Of a stretch of DNA of 64,000 nucleotides, positions 26,346 through 36,138 are shown piece after piece. The DNA comes from an uncultured Tenacibaculum sp. (GTDB lineage Bacteria; Bacteroidota; Bacteroidia; Flavobacteriales; Flavobacteriaceae). The stretch lies in NCBI RefSeq assembly GCF_947494125.1, contig NZ_CANLTU010000002.1, positions 1 through 64,000 of the forward strand, written 5' to 3'. How positions within the stretch are numbered: the stretch's first letter is position 1; the number at the start of each line of letters is the position of its first letter. The notes below the pieces were generated by a model that was given only the letters and a program-made list of their open reading frames with translations, was not told the origin of the DNA and searched no databases. Made by a program: the position numbers and the translations under genes.

Positions 26346-27409
26346 CAAATAAACAGGCACTTTTAGATCGTATTCGCTTCGCAGAAGGCGCCGAATTTGA
26401 GTACAATGAAGCGGCTATTTTAGACGCCTATAAAGCGGCAGATGAAAACAAAGCGAGTTTAGCCATTAAAATATTGTCAATCTTAGGAGGGGTATTAGCC
26501 ATGTTGGCATTTTTAGCTTTTTTGGTAATTTCAGGACTTTATAGTTCTGAAATAGTAATGACAGTTGTAGGAAGTTTATCTATCGCTTCGGCTATAGTAA
26601 TTAATAAAATATCTCAAAAGCTTATTCTAGATACTTTTAGTATTTCAATATACATTACCGGCTTTGTTTTGTTAGCTTTTAGTTTATCAGAAATACATGT
26701 TGGAGAAAATAGTATAGCCATTATCATAGGTCTTATTGCCTTGAGTGCTTTGGTAATTACACAAAATTATATAGTGTCGTTTGTATCCATACTAATCCTC
26801 AATGGAAGCTTTTTATTTCTGCTATTAAATACGGAAGTGTACGATTTAATTCATGTATATATTGCTATAACAAGTTTTATTTTAACCTATGTATTTTTAA
26901 ACGAAGCAAAAATAATTTCAGCAACAAAGAAGCTAGCCCAATTGTACTATCCTATTAGAATTGGTGTGCTAATCTCTTTTATAATAGGCGTGAGTATTGT
27001 AGGTAAAAAAGGAGGGCTACCACTTTCTCAAAATTATATATGGATTTCTTCTATTATATTTATTAGTATAGGAATGTATGTGGTAAGTATTATTGGTAAA
27101 ATTAACGGAATAACAGCTGTAAAAACCAAAGGCATACTCTATGTGTTTAGTTTTTTAATACTACTATCAACATTGTTTTCACCCGCAATATCTGGAGCTA
27201 TGCTACTTGTTTTACTTTGCTTTTTGGTTAATTATAAAACAGGATTTGTTATTGGAATACTAGCATTGGTCTATTTTGTATCGCAGTATTATTACGATCT
27301 AAGTTTTACTTTGCTTACCAAATCTATACTCTTATTGGTATCGGGTGTGCTGTTTTTAGCATGCTATTTATTCACCACAAAAATGCTAGGAAACAATGAA
27401 AAAATATAA
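26333..27409 (+). CDS. DUF4401 family membrane protein
   Basis: 358 residues, about ten to twelve membrane helices after a cytoplasmic N-terminus (FEYNEAAILDAYKAADENKA). The order and overlap with DUF2157 (13 bp) and GDYXXLXY (14 bp) genes match the usual DUF4401 arrangement. Function unknown. Confidence 0.85.
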   Translation: MEKITNKQALLDRIRFAEGAEFEYNEAAILDAYKAADENKASLAIKILSILGGVLAMLAFLAFLVISGLYSSEIVMTVVGSLSIASAIVINKISQKLILDTFSISIYITGFVLLAFSLSEIHVGENSIAIIIGLIALSALVITQNYIVSFVSILILNGSFLFLLLNTEVYDLIHVYIAITSFILTYVFLNEAKIISATKKLAQLYYPIRIGVLISFIIGVSIVGKKGGLPLSQNYIWISSIIFISIGMYVVSIIGKINGITAVKTKGILYVFSFLILLSTLFSPAISGAMLLVLLCFLVNYKTGFVIGILALVYFVSQYYYDLSFTLLTKSILLLVSGVLFLACYLFTTKMLGNNEKI

Positions 27410-27884
27410 ATGGATACTCATATTGGTAAATTTAGTAGTAGTGCTAATACTATTTAATAGTTCAATTTTTAAAAAAGAAAAGCTATTGGCAGATGGACAA
27501 TTGGTGTTGCTTGAACTAGCCCCAGTAGATCCTCGTTCGTTAATGCAAGGAGATTATATGCGATTGCGCTATGCTATTTCAAATACTGTAGAAACTGATA
27601 GTATTGCTAAAAGAGGCTATTGTGTGGTAAAGTTAAATGAAGAGGGAATAGCGAAAAAAGTTCGCATGCAAAACCAAAAGAACCCAATTAAAGATGGAGA
27701 GTTTTTAATACGTTATAATTTAATGAAGTGGGGAAGGGTAAGTATTGGAGCAGAATCGTATTTCTTTCAAGAAGGAGATGCCGAAAAATATGAAAAAGCA
27801 AAGTACGGAGGTCTAAAAGTAAATCAACAAGGAAATAGTGTTTTAATTGGTTTGTACGATGAAAACCGACAAAAAATAGAATAA
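27396..27884 (+). CDS. GDYXXLXY domain protein
   Basis: 162 residues. An N-terminal membrane anchor (KWILILVNLVVVLILFNSSI) is followed by the name-giving motif GDYMRLRYAI after LAPVDPRSLMQ, and a periplasmic beta domain. Third member of the DUF2157-DUF4401-GDYXXLXY operon. A strong hairpin follows. Role unknown; the conserved trio suggests the three act together. Confidence 0.87.
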   Translation: MKKYKWILILVNLVVVLILFNSSIFKKEKLLADGQLVLLELAPVDPRSLMQGDYMRLRYAISNTVETDSIAKRGYCVVKLNEEGIAKKVRMQNQKNPIKDGEFLIRYNLMKWGRVSIGAESYFFQEGDAEKYEKAKYGGLKVNQQGNSVLIGLYDENRQKIE

Positions 27885-27898
27885 AAAACCTTATTGTT

Positions 27899-27946
27899 TA
27901 TCGTCTTAAGAGCGGATAACTTCAATTATCTGCTCTTAAGACGATA
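27899..27946. terminator. Long convergent hairpin between the GDYXXLXY and argH genes
   Basis: Arms at 27899-27919 and 27926-27946 are 21 bp with one mismatch and a 6-nt loop. It separates two convergent genes and is followed by TTTT on the plus side, with AAAACC/TTAT on the other, so probably a bidirectional terminator. It contains TCTGCTCTTAAG, also present in the SatD operator region near 23826. Confidence 0.7.
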
Positions 27947-27960
27947 TTTTAAATTGCAAG

Positions 27961-29238
27961 TTAACTATTTTCCATTTTTTGTTGAATACGTTCCAAGCAT
28001 AAATTACCCATACTACCTATATGACTATGCTTTTTAGATCTATCGGGAATATAGGTTCCAGAAGTTACTTCATTGCCAATTTTTTGATAAGCTTCTCGAA
28101 AGGGCATGCCGTTTTCTACTAAGGTATTCATATTGTCTACCGTAAATAAGTATTGGTATTTATTGGCATTTAAATCAATATCCTTCACGATAACCTGTTG
28201 AATGGCATAATTGAAAACAACTAGAATCTCTTTCATGCTTTCAAGCGCCTGTAGCATGTTTTCTTTTAATAGCTGATAATCTCTATGATAGCCACTTGGT
28301 AAATTGTTGGTAATTAAAAGCATTTCGGTTTGCAAGGCCTGTATTTTATTACACTTACCACGAATAAGTTCAAAAACATCGGGATTCTTTTTATGCGGCA
28401 TAATACTACTCCCAGTGGTAAGCGCATCAGGAAAGGATATAAAGTCAAAATTCTGACTCATATACAAACAAATGTCCATAGCAAAACGCGCTAGCGTATT
28501 TGCCAAACTCCCCAATGCCATGGAAAGGGTACGCTCGCTTTTTCCTCTGCTCATTTGGGCAGCTACTACATTGTACTTTAAAGTTGCAAAGTGTAGTTCT
28601 TTAGTGGTGAAATCTCTATCAATAGGAAAAGAGCTGCCATAGCCTGCTGCCGAACCCAAAGGGTTTTGATCTACTACTTTTAAAGCTGCATTCACAAGAT
28701 ATAAATCGTCAATTAAGAGCTCTGCATAGGCAGAAAACCACAAGCCAAAAGAAGAAGGCATGGCTACTTGTAAATGGGTATAGCCAGGTAATAATGCCTC
28801 TTTATGCGTATTAGCCAATTGGATAAGCGTGTTAAAGAAGCTTTTGGTTAAGCTGGTAATTTCCAACAAAGAATCTTTATAGTATAAGTGTAAAGCCACC
28901 AATACCTGATCGTTTCTAGAACGGGCAGTGTGTATTTTCTTACCTACATCGCCATATTGTTGGGTGAGCTCGTATTCTATTTTAGAATGTACATCTTCAA
29001 AATGATCTTCAATAACAAAAGTATTATTCTCAATTTGTACAAGCAAAGCATCTAAGCCTGTGAGTAATTGTTGAAGCTCTTGTGCTGTTAAAATGTTAAT
29101 AGTATGTAACATTTTGGCATGGGCAATAGAGGCTAATACATCATATTTAGCAATGTGCAGGTCTATTTCTCTATCGTTTCCAACGGTAAATTGTTCTATT
29201 TTTTTATCTATGTTAATTCCTTTATCCCAGAGTTTCAT
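27961..29238 (-). CDS. argH: Argininosuccinate lyase
   Basis: 425 residues. Cleaves argininosuccinate to arginine and fumarate, the final arginine step. The fumarase/aspartase superfamily signature GSSIMPHKKNPD is intact, as are HTARSRNDQV and PGYTHLQVAMPSS. Last gene of the arginine operon, overlapping argE by 17 bp. Cytoplasmic. Confidence 0.96.
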   Translation of the reverse strand: MKLWDKGINIDKKIEQFTVGNDREIDLHIAKYDVLASIAHAKMLHTINILTAQELQQLLTGLDALLVQIENNTFVIEDHFEDVHSKIEYELTQQYGDVGKKIHTARSRNDQVLVALHLYYKDSLLEITSLTKSFFNTLIQLANTHKEALLPGYTHLQVAMPSSFGLWFSAYAELLIDDLYLVNAALKVVDQNPLGSAAGYGSSFPIDRDFTTKELHFATLKYNVVAAQMSRGKSERTLSMALGSLANTLARFAMDICLYMSQNFDFISFPDALTTGSSIMPHKKNPDVFELIRGKCNKIQALQTEMLLITNNLPSGYHRDYQLLKENMLQALESMKEILVVFNYAIQQVIVKDIDLNANKYQYLFTVDNMNTLVENGMPFREAYQKIGNEVTSGTYIPDRSKKHSHIGSMGNLCLERIQQKMENS

Positions 29239-30307
29239 GGTGTAGTACTTTATTTAATAGTTGAACATATAGTTGAATGCCTTCTTCAATTTCATGGAGG
29301 TAGATAAACTCATCAGCAGTATGAGATCGTTTACTATCGCCTGGACCTAGCTTTAAGGATGGACAAGACAATACCGATTGATCCGATAGGGTAGGAGAAC
29401 CATAGGTTTTTCTTCCTAAAGCTATTCCTGCTTTTACCAAGTTGTGATGTATTGGAATGGATGAGGAGTTTAAGTGAATGCTACGCGGTAGTATACTATT
29501 ACAAGGTGCTTCTTGTTGAAGAATTGAAACAATTTCTTGATTGGTATATTGGTCGTTTACACGAACATCTATTACTAAGGCTACCTCAGCAGGTACCGCA
29601 TTGTGTTGTTTCCCAGCGTTAATTTGTGTAACCGTCATTTTTACAGCACCCAAGCTTTCAGAAGTTTTTTTAAACTTGTAGGATTCAAACCATTTTAAGA
29701 CATCAATTGTATTGTAAATAGCATTGTTGGTATTGGGATGTGCAGCGTGACTTGGTGTTCCTTTTACTACTGCATCAAAAACAACCAAGCCTTTTTCGGC
29801 AATTGCTAATTCCATCAAAGTTGGTTCGCCAACAATCGCTACATCTATATTAGGAATAATAGGCAGCATGCTGTTTAAACCATTTGCACCGCTACTTTCT
29901 TCCTCTGCCGAACCTACAAATACCAAGTTGTATGCTAAGTTTTCTTGTGCATAAAAATGAGTAAAGGTGGCTAATAAAGATACCAAACACCCACCAGCGT
30001 CATTGCTTCCTAAGCCATATAGTTTACCCTCTTCTACAAGTGCTTTAAAAGGATTTTTAGTGTAGCCATTGTTTGGTTTTACCGTATCGTGATGTGAGTT
30101 TAACAACAAAGTAGGTTTGTGTTCATTGAAATGTTTGTTAACCGCCCATACATTATGTACCGATCTTTGAAAAGGTATGTTATAACGAACAAACCAATTT
30201 TCAAGCAAGGCTGCAGTTTCTTCTTCTTCAGAAGAAAAAGATGGCGTTTCGATGAGGTTTTTTAAGAGTTCTATCGCTTCAATAGTTAATTTATCGAGTG
30301 TTTTCAT
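29222..30307 (-). CDS. argE: M20 metallohydrolase, N-acyl-ornithine/citrulline deacylase
   Basis: 361 residues. The M20 di-zinc core is visible: LLLNSHHDTVKP (His and Asp), GLGSNDAGGCLVSL, and VGSAEEESSGANG (catalytic Glu pair). The family includes N-acetylornithine and N-acetylcitrulline deacetylases. Because the operon carries an acyl-ornithine carbamoyltransferase, the substrate is probably N-acyl-citrulline (acetyl or succinyl) rather than acetylornithine (inference). Overlaps argB and argH by a few bases. Confidence 0.88.
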   Translation of the reverse strand: MKTLDKLTIEAIELLKNLIETPSFSSEEEETAALLENWFVRYNIPFQRSVHNVWAVNKHFNEHKPTLLLNSHHDTVKPNNGYTKNPFKALVEEGKLYGLGSNDAGGCLVSLLATFTHFYAQENLAYNLVFVGSAEEESSGANGLNSMLPIIPNIDVAIVGEPTLMELAIAEKGLVVFDAVVKGTPSHAAHPNTNNAIYNTIDVLKWFESYKFKKTSESLGAVKMTVTQINAGKQHNAVPAEVALVIDVRVNDQYTNQEIVSILQQEAPCNSILPRSIHLNSSSIPIHHNLVKAGIALGRKTYGSPTLSDQSVLSCPSLKLGPGDSKRSHTADEFIYLHEIEEGIQLYVQLLNKVLHHETLG

Positions 30308-31083
30308 GAGGCTTGTATGGTGGTATGTTTAGAATTTTGTTTGTATAACATGCTTGGCTTTCCAAGGCATACTTTATGTACTTGATGGTCTATGGCGTGA
30401 AAGCAATTATTCAGTTTAGGCAACATCCCATTAGCTATACTTTGTTGTGCTAATAGCTCTTGGTAGGTTTCTTTGCTAAGATGCTCTATCACTGAATTGT
30501 CGTTTTCTACATTAATTAATACGCCGCTTTTCTCAAAACAGTAATACAATTCTGTTTTATATTGTTGCGCAAAACCAATGGCAAGCTCAGCAGCTATGGT
30601 ATCGGCATTGGTATTTAGCAATTGTCCATCATTGTTATGCGTAATGGCACAAAAAACAGGTGCAATATTTTGAGTTAATAGTGTTTCAAGAACCGTTGTA
30701 TTTACTTTAATTACATCGCCCACAAAACCGTAGTCTATTTCTTTAACAGGCCTTTTTACAGAAAGAATGGTATTGCCGTCTGCTCCTGTAAAACCAATAG
30801 CGTTACAGGTGTTTTTTTGCAATGTAGCCACGATACTCTTATTAATTTTACCAGCATACACCATGGTAATAAGATCCAAGGTTTTAGTATCGGTAATTCT
30901 TCTACCATCGGTCATTTGAACCTTCATATTCATTTGTTCAGCGAGTTTGGTGGCTAACTTACCACCACCATGTACCAGTATTTTGGGACTTTCTATTTTA
31001 GAAAAGTGATAGAGAAAGTCGTCCAAGGCTTTAGCATCGTCAATAATATTGCCTCCTATTTTTATTATTTTAAGTGTTTTCAT
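30304..31083 (-). CDS. argB: Acetylglutamate (N-acylglutamate) kinase
   Basis: 259 residues. Amino acid kinase family: phosphate-binding KIIKIGGNIIDD, then LVHGGGKLATKLAEQM and VQMTDGRRITD, and NTNADTIAAELAIGFA. Phosphorylates N-acyl-glutamate in the second step of arginine synthesis. Overlaps its neighbours by 4 bp on both sides. In Bacteroidota with succinylated intermediates the substrate may be N-succinylglutamate. Confidence 0.94.
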   Translation of the reverse strand: MKTLKIIKIGGNIIDDAKALDDFLYHFSKIESPKILVHGGGKLATKLAEQMNMKVQMTDGRRITDTKTLDLITMVYAGKINKSIVATLQKNTCNAIGFTGADGNTILSVKRPVKEIDYGFVGDVIKVNTTVLETLLTQNIAPVFCAITHNNDGQLLNTNADTIAAELAIGFAQQYKTELYYCFEKSGVLINVENDNSVIEHLSKETYQELLAQQSIANGMLPKLNNCFHAIDHQVHKVCLGKPSMLYKQNSKHTTIQAS

Positions 31084-32021
31084 GAGGATAGGTTTTCAAT
31101 AATCTTCTTCAATACTACCTGAGCAGCAAAGGTTCTGTTATTTGCTTGTTGAATAACTACGGATGCATTACTATCTAGCACAGCATCTTCCACCACAACA
31201 TTTCTTCGTACAGGCAGGCAGTGCATAAACTTTGCGGTGCCTACTTTTTCTTTGGTTAACATCCAACTGGGATCTTTCGAGAGTATTTTTCCATAGTCCG
31301 AATAGCTACTCCAGTTTTTTACATAAACAAAGTCGGCATTTTGTAAAGCCTTCTTCTGATTGTATTCAATGGGAATGTTTTTTGTTAGTTGAGCATCTAA
31401 TTCATATCCTTTGGGATGTGTGATGGAAAAATTGGCATCTATTTCAGACATCATGTTTACAAAAGAATTGGCAACAGCATGTGGCAATGCCTTTGGATGT
31501 GGCGCCCAAGACAATACTATTTTTGGCTTCTTCTTTGTTTTTAACTCTTCAATGGTAATTGCATCTGTCAAGGCTTGCAAAGGATGTGCTACTGCACTTT
31601 CCATATTAATTACAGGAACAGAAGCATATTTAACAAAACTATTTAGTACCGCGTCTGCGATATCTTTTGGCTTGTCTTTTAACGAAGGAAAAGCCCTAAC
31701 GGCAATAATATCTGCATATTGAGAAACTACTTGAGCGGCTTCTTTTATATGTTCGGCAGTATTGAAATTCATCATAGTTCCGTTATCAAACTCAAGTTTC
31801 CAAGAATCGTTTACGTTTAAGACCATTACATCCATACCTAAGTTCTTTGCGGCTTTTTCGGTACTTAATCGGGTTCTTAAACTTGCATTGAAAAATAACA
31901 TTACCAGTGTTTTATGTTTTCCAAGCTCTTCATATAGATATGGGTTTTTCTTTAGCTGTATGGCTTCTTTAATAATTTCAGTAATGTTTTCAAGATCCTT
32001 TATGTTGGTGTATTTTTTCAT
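31080..32021 (-). CDS. argF': N-acyl-ornithine carbamoyltransferase (acetyl- or succinyl-ornithine type)
   Basis: 313 residues. It has the carbamoyl-phosphate site FFNASLRTRLST (residues 43-54) and HCLPVRR, and the overall sequence follows the Bacteroides succinylornithine enzyme (ELGKHKTLVMLFF, NMESAVAHPLQAL, PKIVLSWAPHPKALP) rather than ordinary ArgF. Transfers carbamoyl to N-acyl-ornithine, giving N-acyl-citrulline. From memory, the residue deciding acyl type is Pro90 in the B. fragilis enzyme and Glu92 in the Xanthomonas acetyl enzyme; the aligned residue here is Ala89 (FNTAEHIKEA), so the acyl group is uncertain. Confidence 0.92.
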   Translation of the reverse strand: MKKYTNIKDLENITEIIKEAIQLKKNPYLYEELGKHKTLVMLFFNASLRTRLSTEKAAKNLGMDVMVLNVNDSWKLEFDNGTMMNFNTAEHIKEAAQVVSQYADIIAVRAFPSLKDKPKDIADAVLNSFVKYASVPVINMESAVAHPLQALTDAITIEELKTKKKPKIVLSWAPHPKALPHAVANSFVNMMSEIDANFSITHPKGYELDAQLTKNIPIEYNQKKALQNADFVYVKNWSSYSDYGKILSKDPSWMLTKEKVGTAKFMHCLPVRRNVVVEDAVLDSNASVVIQQANNRTFAAQVVLKKIIENLSS

Positions 32022-33154
32022 TGTTGTTTGTTTAACTCGGTTTTTAATCCTTTAAAAAAGAAGTCAACATGTTGTTCTTTCAGTGTTAATGGCGGAAGAA
32101 TTCTTAATAGATTCGGGTTCTTGGCACTCCCTGTAAATAAGTGTTGCTTATAAATGAGGTCTTTCCTTAATGTGGCTATAGGAAAGTCGAATTCTAGTCC
32201 TAACATTAAACCTCTTCCTTTTATATTTTTAATTTGAGGAATAGCTGCTGCTTTCTTTTTAAAGTATTCTGAAATACGAGTAGCATTGGCTAATAGTTTT
32301 TCTTGTTGTAAAACCTCTAAGACACTTAAAGAAGCTGCACAGGCTAAATGATTTCCGCCAAAGGTTGTTCCTAATAAACCATAAGAAGCTTTAATACTTG
32401 GGTGAATTAAAATACCACCAATAGGGAAGCCATTACCCATGCCTTTGGCCATTGAGATAATGTCTGGTTGAACCCCATGCTTTTGAAAGGCGAAGAAATC
32501 ACCAGTTCTTCCAAACCCCGATTGTACTTCGTCTGCAATTAATATTGCTTGATACTTTTTACATAACTCAGCTAAATCTTGGTAAAAAGAAGTTGTACTT
32601 TCATCCAAGCCACCAACGCCTTGAATACATTCAATTATAACAGCACATACATCGCCTTTTTGTAAGGCTTTTTCTACAGTTGTTAAATCACCCAAATCAC
32701 AAAATTCAACTTCTTGTTGTGCATTGATAGGTGCTACAATTTTGGTATTGTCTGTTGCGGCAACGGCAGCTGAGGTTCTTCCATGAAATGAATTTGAAAA
32801 AGAAAGTATTTTCTTTTTATTGGTATGAAAAGAAGCTAGTTTTAATGCATTTTCATTGGCTTCGGCCCCCGAATTGCATAAAAATAATTGGTAATTATTA
32901 CAATTAGATTGTTGGGTTAATTCTTTAGCCAAAGCTTCTTGCAAAGGATTTTGAATGGAATTACTATAAAATCCTAAATCACTTAATTGTTTGCGTATGT
33001 TTTGAACATAAGTAGGGTGGGAGTGTCCGATGGAAATAACGGCATGCCCTCCGTATAAATCTAAATATTCAGTGCCGTTTTTATCGTATACAAAAACATC
33101 TGCTGCCTTTACAGGTGTAATGTCAAACAAAGGATATACATTAAATAAACTCAT
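32018..33154 (-). CDS. argD: Acetylornithine/succinylornithine aminotransferase
   Basis: 378 residues, class III PLP aminotransferase. Visible: YLDLYGGHAVISIGHSHP, CNSGAEANENALKLA (cofactor phosphate), ILIADEVQSGFGRTG, and the PLP lysine in DIISMAKGMGNGFP. Converts N-acyl-glutamate semialdehyde to N-acyl-ornithine. Overlaps proC and argF' by 4 bp each. A more distant class III aminotransferase lies at 46008-47186. Confidence 0.93.
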   Translation of the reverse strand: MSLFNVYPLFDITPVKAADVFVYDKNGTEYLDLYGGHAVISIGHSHPTYVQNIRKQLSDLGFYSNSIQNPLQEALAKELTQQSNCNNYQLFLCNSGAEANENALKLASFHTNKKKILSFSNSFHGRTSAAVAATDNTKIVAPINAQQEVEFCDLGDLTTVEKALQKGDVCAVIIECIQGVGGLDESTTSFYQDLAELCKKYQAILIADEVQSGFGRTGDFFAFQKHGVQPDIISMAKGMGNGFPIGGILIHPSIKASYGLLGTTFGGNHLACAASLSVLEVLQQEKLLANATRISEYFKKKAAAIPQIKNIKGRGLMLGLEFDFPIATLRKDLIYKQHLFTGSAKNPNLLRILPPLTLKEQHVDFFFKGLKTELNKQQ

Positions 33155-33951
33155 AACTGTTCCGATTTTATTGTATTTATTTTTTTGTAAGAAGTAACCA
33201 TTCCTTGAATTAATGAAGAACTCAATCCTTGATGTTCCATTTCATTTAGTCCTTCAATAGTGCATCCTTTTGGGGTGGTAACTCTATCTATTTCTTGTTC
33301 TGGATGATTACCATTGGTAATTAATAAACTGGCAGCTCCTTCGCAGGTATGCATAGCGAGCTCTTGTGCTTCAGTAGCGTCAAATCCTAATTGAATTGCG
33401 GCTTGTGTAGTGGCTCTAATCATTCGCATCCAAAAAGCAATACCACTTGCACAAACTACGGTTGCTGCTTGCATTTGCGATTCAGGAATGATAATAGAAG
33501 TTCCCAATCTGTTAAAAATAGCTTCGGCCACTTTTATTCTTTCTAATCCTTGGATATTACCACATAAGCAAGTCATTGATTTTCCAACGGCAATGGCTGT
33601 GTTTGGCATGGCTCTAATAATGAAATTTTCCGTACCTATAACTTCTTCAATTTTAGCAATTGAAAAGCCTGTAATAGTAGAAATAATGGTGTGTTGTTCT
33701 TTTAATAATGGTTTTATTTCAGTTAATATTTGAGCAAAATGTGCTGGTTGTACTGCAAATAGAATAATATCAGAATTCTTGATAGCTTCTTTATTATCAT
33801 TAGTTAAGAAGACGTTTTTATAAGCTTCAAACTCTTTTATGGATGCTAAGTTTCGTTTAGTTAAATACAAGGTGCTAATTGCATTAGTGGTAATAAGCCC
33901 TTTGGCTATGGATTTACCTAGATTACCTGTACCTATAATTGCTATTTTCAT
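33151..33951 (-). CDS. proC: Pyrroline-5-carboxylate reductase
   Basis: 266 residues. N-terminal Rossmann motif IIGTGNLGKSIAKGL, then FAVQPAHF, FIIRAMPNTAIAVGKSMTCL, and a C-terminal helical domain with RVTTPKGCTIEGLNEME. Makes proline from P5C with NAD(P)H. A proline gene inside an arginine operon is common in Flavobacteria and links two glutamate-derived routes. Confidence 0.95.
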   Translation of the reverse strand: MKIAIIGTGNLGKSIAKGLITTNAISTLYLTKRNLASIKEFEAYKNVFLTNDNKEAIKNSDIILFAVQPAHFAQILTEIKPLLKEQHTIISTITGFSIAKIEEVIGTENFIIRAMPNTAIAVGKSMTCLCGNIQGLERIKVAEAIFNRLGTSIIIPESQMQAATVVCASGIAFWMRMIRATTQAAIQLGFDATEAQELAMHTCEGAASLLITNGNHPEQEIDRVTTPKGCTIEGLNEMEHQGLSSSLIQGMVTSYKKINTIKSEQL

Positions 33952-33978
33952 TTGTTTATTATTAGTTGTATGTTGTTG

Positions 33979-34956
33979 TTAAAAAAAAATTGCTTTTAGT
34001 TGTAATCCTTCAGTTTCTTCAAAACCAAATAGTAAGTTCATATTTTGAATCGCTTGTCCCGAAGCACCTTTTAATAGGTTGTCAATAATGCTTGTTACCA
34101 GTAGTTTATTTTCATGCTTATGTAAATGAAGCAAGCATTTATTGGTGTTAACCACTTGTTTTAAGTGTATTTCTTTCTCGGAGACTATTGTAAATTTTGC
34201 ATCCTTATAATATTCCTGATACATGGCTTTTGCTGCTGCCAAGCTTCCTTCAAAATGCGTATAAGCGGTGGCAAAAATTCCTCTAGAAAAATCACCCCTG
34301 TTTGGCATAAAGACTAATTCAGTATTAAAATTATTGTCTAGCGTTTTTATAGACTCTTTAATTTCCCCTAAGTGTTGGTGGGTAAAAGGTTTGTAATAGG
34401 AAAAGTTATTGTCTCTCCATGTAAAATGGGTAGTAGGAGATAGGGAAGTCCCTGCTCCAGTAGCTCCCGTTACTGCATTTATATGTACATCATTATTTAA
34501 TAAACCTGATTTTGCTAATGGTAATAAAGCAAGTTGAATAGCAGTAGCAAAACACCCTGGATTCGCAATATGATTCGCTTTTTGAATGTTTTCTTTTTGT
34601 AGTTCTGGTAAACCGTATACAAAATCTCTTTTTTGAAAAACGCTGTCTTTGTTTAATCTAAAATCATTTCCTAAATCAATGATTTTGGTGGTATTTGAAA
34701 ATGAATTATTCTCTAAGAACTTCTTTGAGTTTCCATGACCTAAGCATAAAAACAACACATCTACCTGTGTGTTGACGATATCTGTAAAAGACATTGCTAA
34801 AGAACCTTCTAAATCTTGATGAATGTCACTGATTTTATTTCCTGCATTAGAAGTGCTATACACAAAATTTAAACTTGCTTTTGAATGCAGCATCAATAAT
34901 CTAATCAATTCTCCTGCGGTATAACCTGCGCCACCTATAATTCCTACTTGTATCAT
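33979..34956 (-). CDS. argC: N-acetyl-gamma-glutamyl-phosphate reductase
   Basis: 325 residues. Shows GGAGYTAGELIRLL (NADP binding), the catalytic cysteine in ANPGCFATAIQLALL, and GATGAGTSLSPTTHF. Reduces N-acyl-glutamyl phosphate to the semialdehyde. Three bp after argG. Confidence 0.95.
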   Translation of the reverse strand: MIQVGIIGGAGYTAGELIRLLMLHSKASLNFVYSTSNAGNKISDIHQDLEGSLAMSFTDIVNTQVDVLFLCLGHGNSKKFLENNSFSNTTKIIDLGNDFRLNKDSVFQKRDFVYGLPELQKENIQKANHIANPGCFATAIQLALLPLAKSGLLNNDVHINAVTGATGAGTSLSPTTHFTWRDNNFSYYKPFTHQHLGEIKESIKTLDNNFNTELVFMPNRGDFSRGIFATAYTHFEGSLAAAKAMYQEYYKDAKFTIVSEKEIHLKQVVNTNKCLLHLHKHENKLLVTSIIDNLLKGASGQAIQNMNLLFGFEETEGLQLKAIFF

Positions 34957-34959
34957 TTA

Positions 34960-36138
34960 TTAAGAATTTACTTGTTGATATATTTTGTTTTGATTTCCTA
35001 AGATTTTAATAAACCCTTTGGCCTCATCTGAAGTCCAACTGTTATTTTCCTCTCCATAACTTCCAAACTTAGCATTCATTAAATCGTATTTAGAGTTAAT
35101 ACCATCTAATTGAAAGTGATACGGTTTTAAGGTTAGGAATACGTCACCAGTTACTTTCTTTTGACTACTGGTTAAGAAGGCCTCAATATTTCTCATCACT
35201 GGATCTAAATACTGACCTTCGTGTAAATGCATTCCGTAAAAACTAGTTAGGTATTCTTTATGCTGCAATTGCCATTTGGTAAGTGTGTGTTTTTCTAATA
35301 AATGATGTGCCTTTATTATTATTAATGCAGCAGCAGCTTCAAAACCAACACGTCCTTTAATTCCAACAATGGTATCTCCAACATGAATGTCTCTTCCAAT
35401 AGCATAAGAACTAGCAAGTTTATTTAGTTTTTGAATATTTTTTTCTGGAGTATCATATACAGTATTGAATGCAACGAATTCGCCATTTTTAAAAGTTAGT
35501 TTTACCTGTTCTTCTCCTGTTCTTTCTAATTGAGAAGGATAGGCTTTTTCTGGCAACGCTTTATGGGAAGTTAAGGTCTCTTCACCGCCAACACTAGTTC
35601 CCCAAAGCCCTTTGTTTATAGAATATTTAGCTTTTTCCCAAGAGAGCTCAATCCCATTGTCTTTTAAGTATTTAATTTCTTTTTGTCTCGATAATTGTTG
35701 TTCTCTTATTGGAGTTATAATTTGAATATCTGGAGTAATAGTTTGAAAGATCATATCAAAACGTACCTGATCATTTCCTGCACCAGTACTTCCATGAGCA
35801 ATATATTTAGCTCCAATGCTTTTGGCATAATTAGCAATTTCAATTGCTTGAATTATTCTTTCAGCACTTACTGATAAAGGGTAGGTATTGTTTTTCAATA
35901 CGTTTCCAAAGATGAGGTATTTTACTACCTTTTGATAAAATGTAGTAACAGCATTGATATTTTTATAGGTTGAAACGCCCATTTTATAGGCATTAGCTTC
36001 AATGTTTGTAATTTCTTTTTGAGTGAAGCCTCCTGTATTTACACTAACTGCATGTACTTCATATCCAGCTTTAGATAAGCTAACGGCGCAATAGGAAGTA
36101 TCTAAACCTCCACTATATGCAATGACTAATTTTTTCAT
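34960..36138 (-). CDS. argG: Argininosuccinate synthase
   Basis: 392 residues. ATP-binding PP-loop AYSGGLDTSYCAVSL at the N-terminus, then AHGSTGAGNDQVRFD and GRDIHVGDTIVGIKGRVGFE. Condenses citrulline with aspartate, using ATP. Overlaps the GNAT gene by 4 bp. Confidence 0.95.
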   Translation of the reverse strand: MKKLVIAYSGGLDTSYCAVSLSKAGYEVHAVSVNTGGFTQKEITNIEANAYKMGVSTYKNINAVTTFYQKVVKYLIFGNVLKNNTYPLSVSAERIIQAIEIANYAKSIGAKYIAHGSTGAGNDQVRFDMIFQTITPDIQIITPIREQQLSRQKEIKYLKDNGIELSWEKAKYSINKGLWGTSVGGEETLTSHKALPEKAYPSQLERTGEEQVKLTFKNGEFVAFNTVYDTPEKNIQKLNKLASSYAIGRDIHVGDTIVGIKGRVGFEAAAALIIIKAHHLLEKHTLTKWQLQHKEYLTSFYGMHLHEGQYLDPVMRNIEAFLTSSQKKVTGDVFLTLKPYHFQLDGINSKYDLMNAKFGSYGEENNSWTSDEAKGFIKILGNQNKIYQQVNS

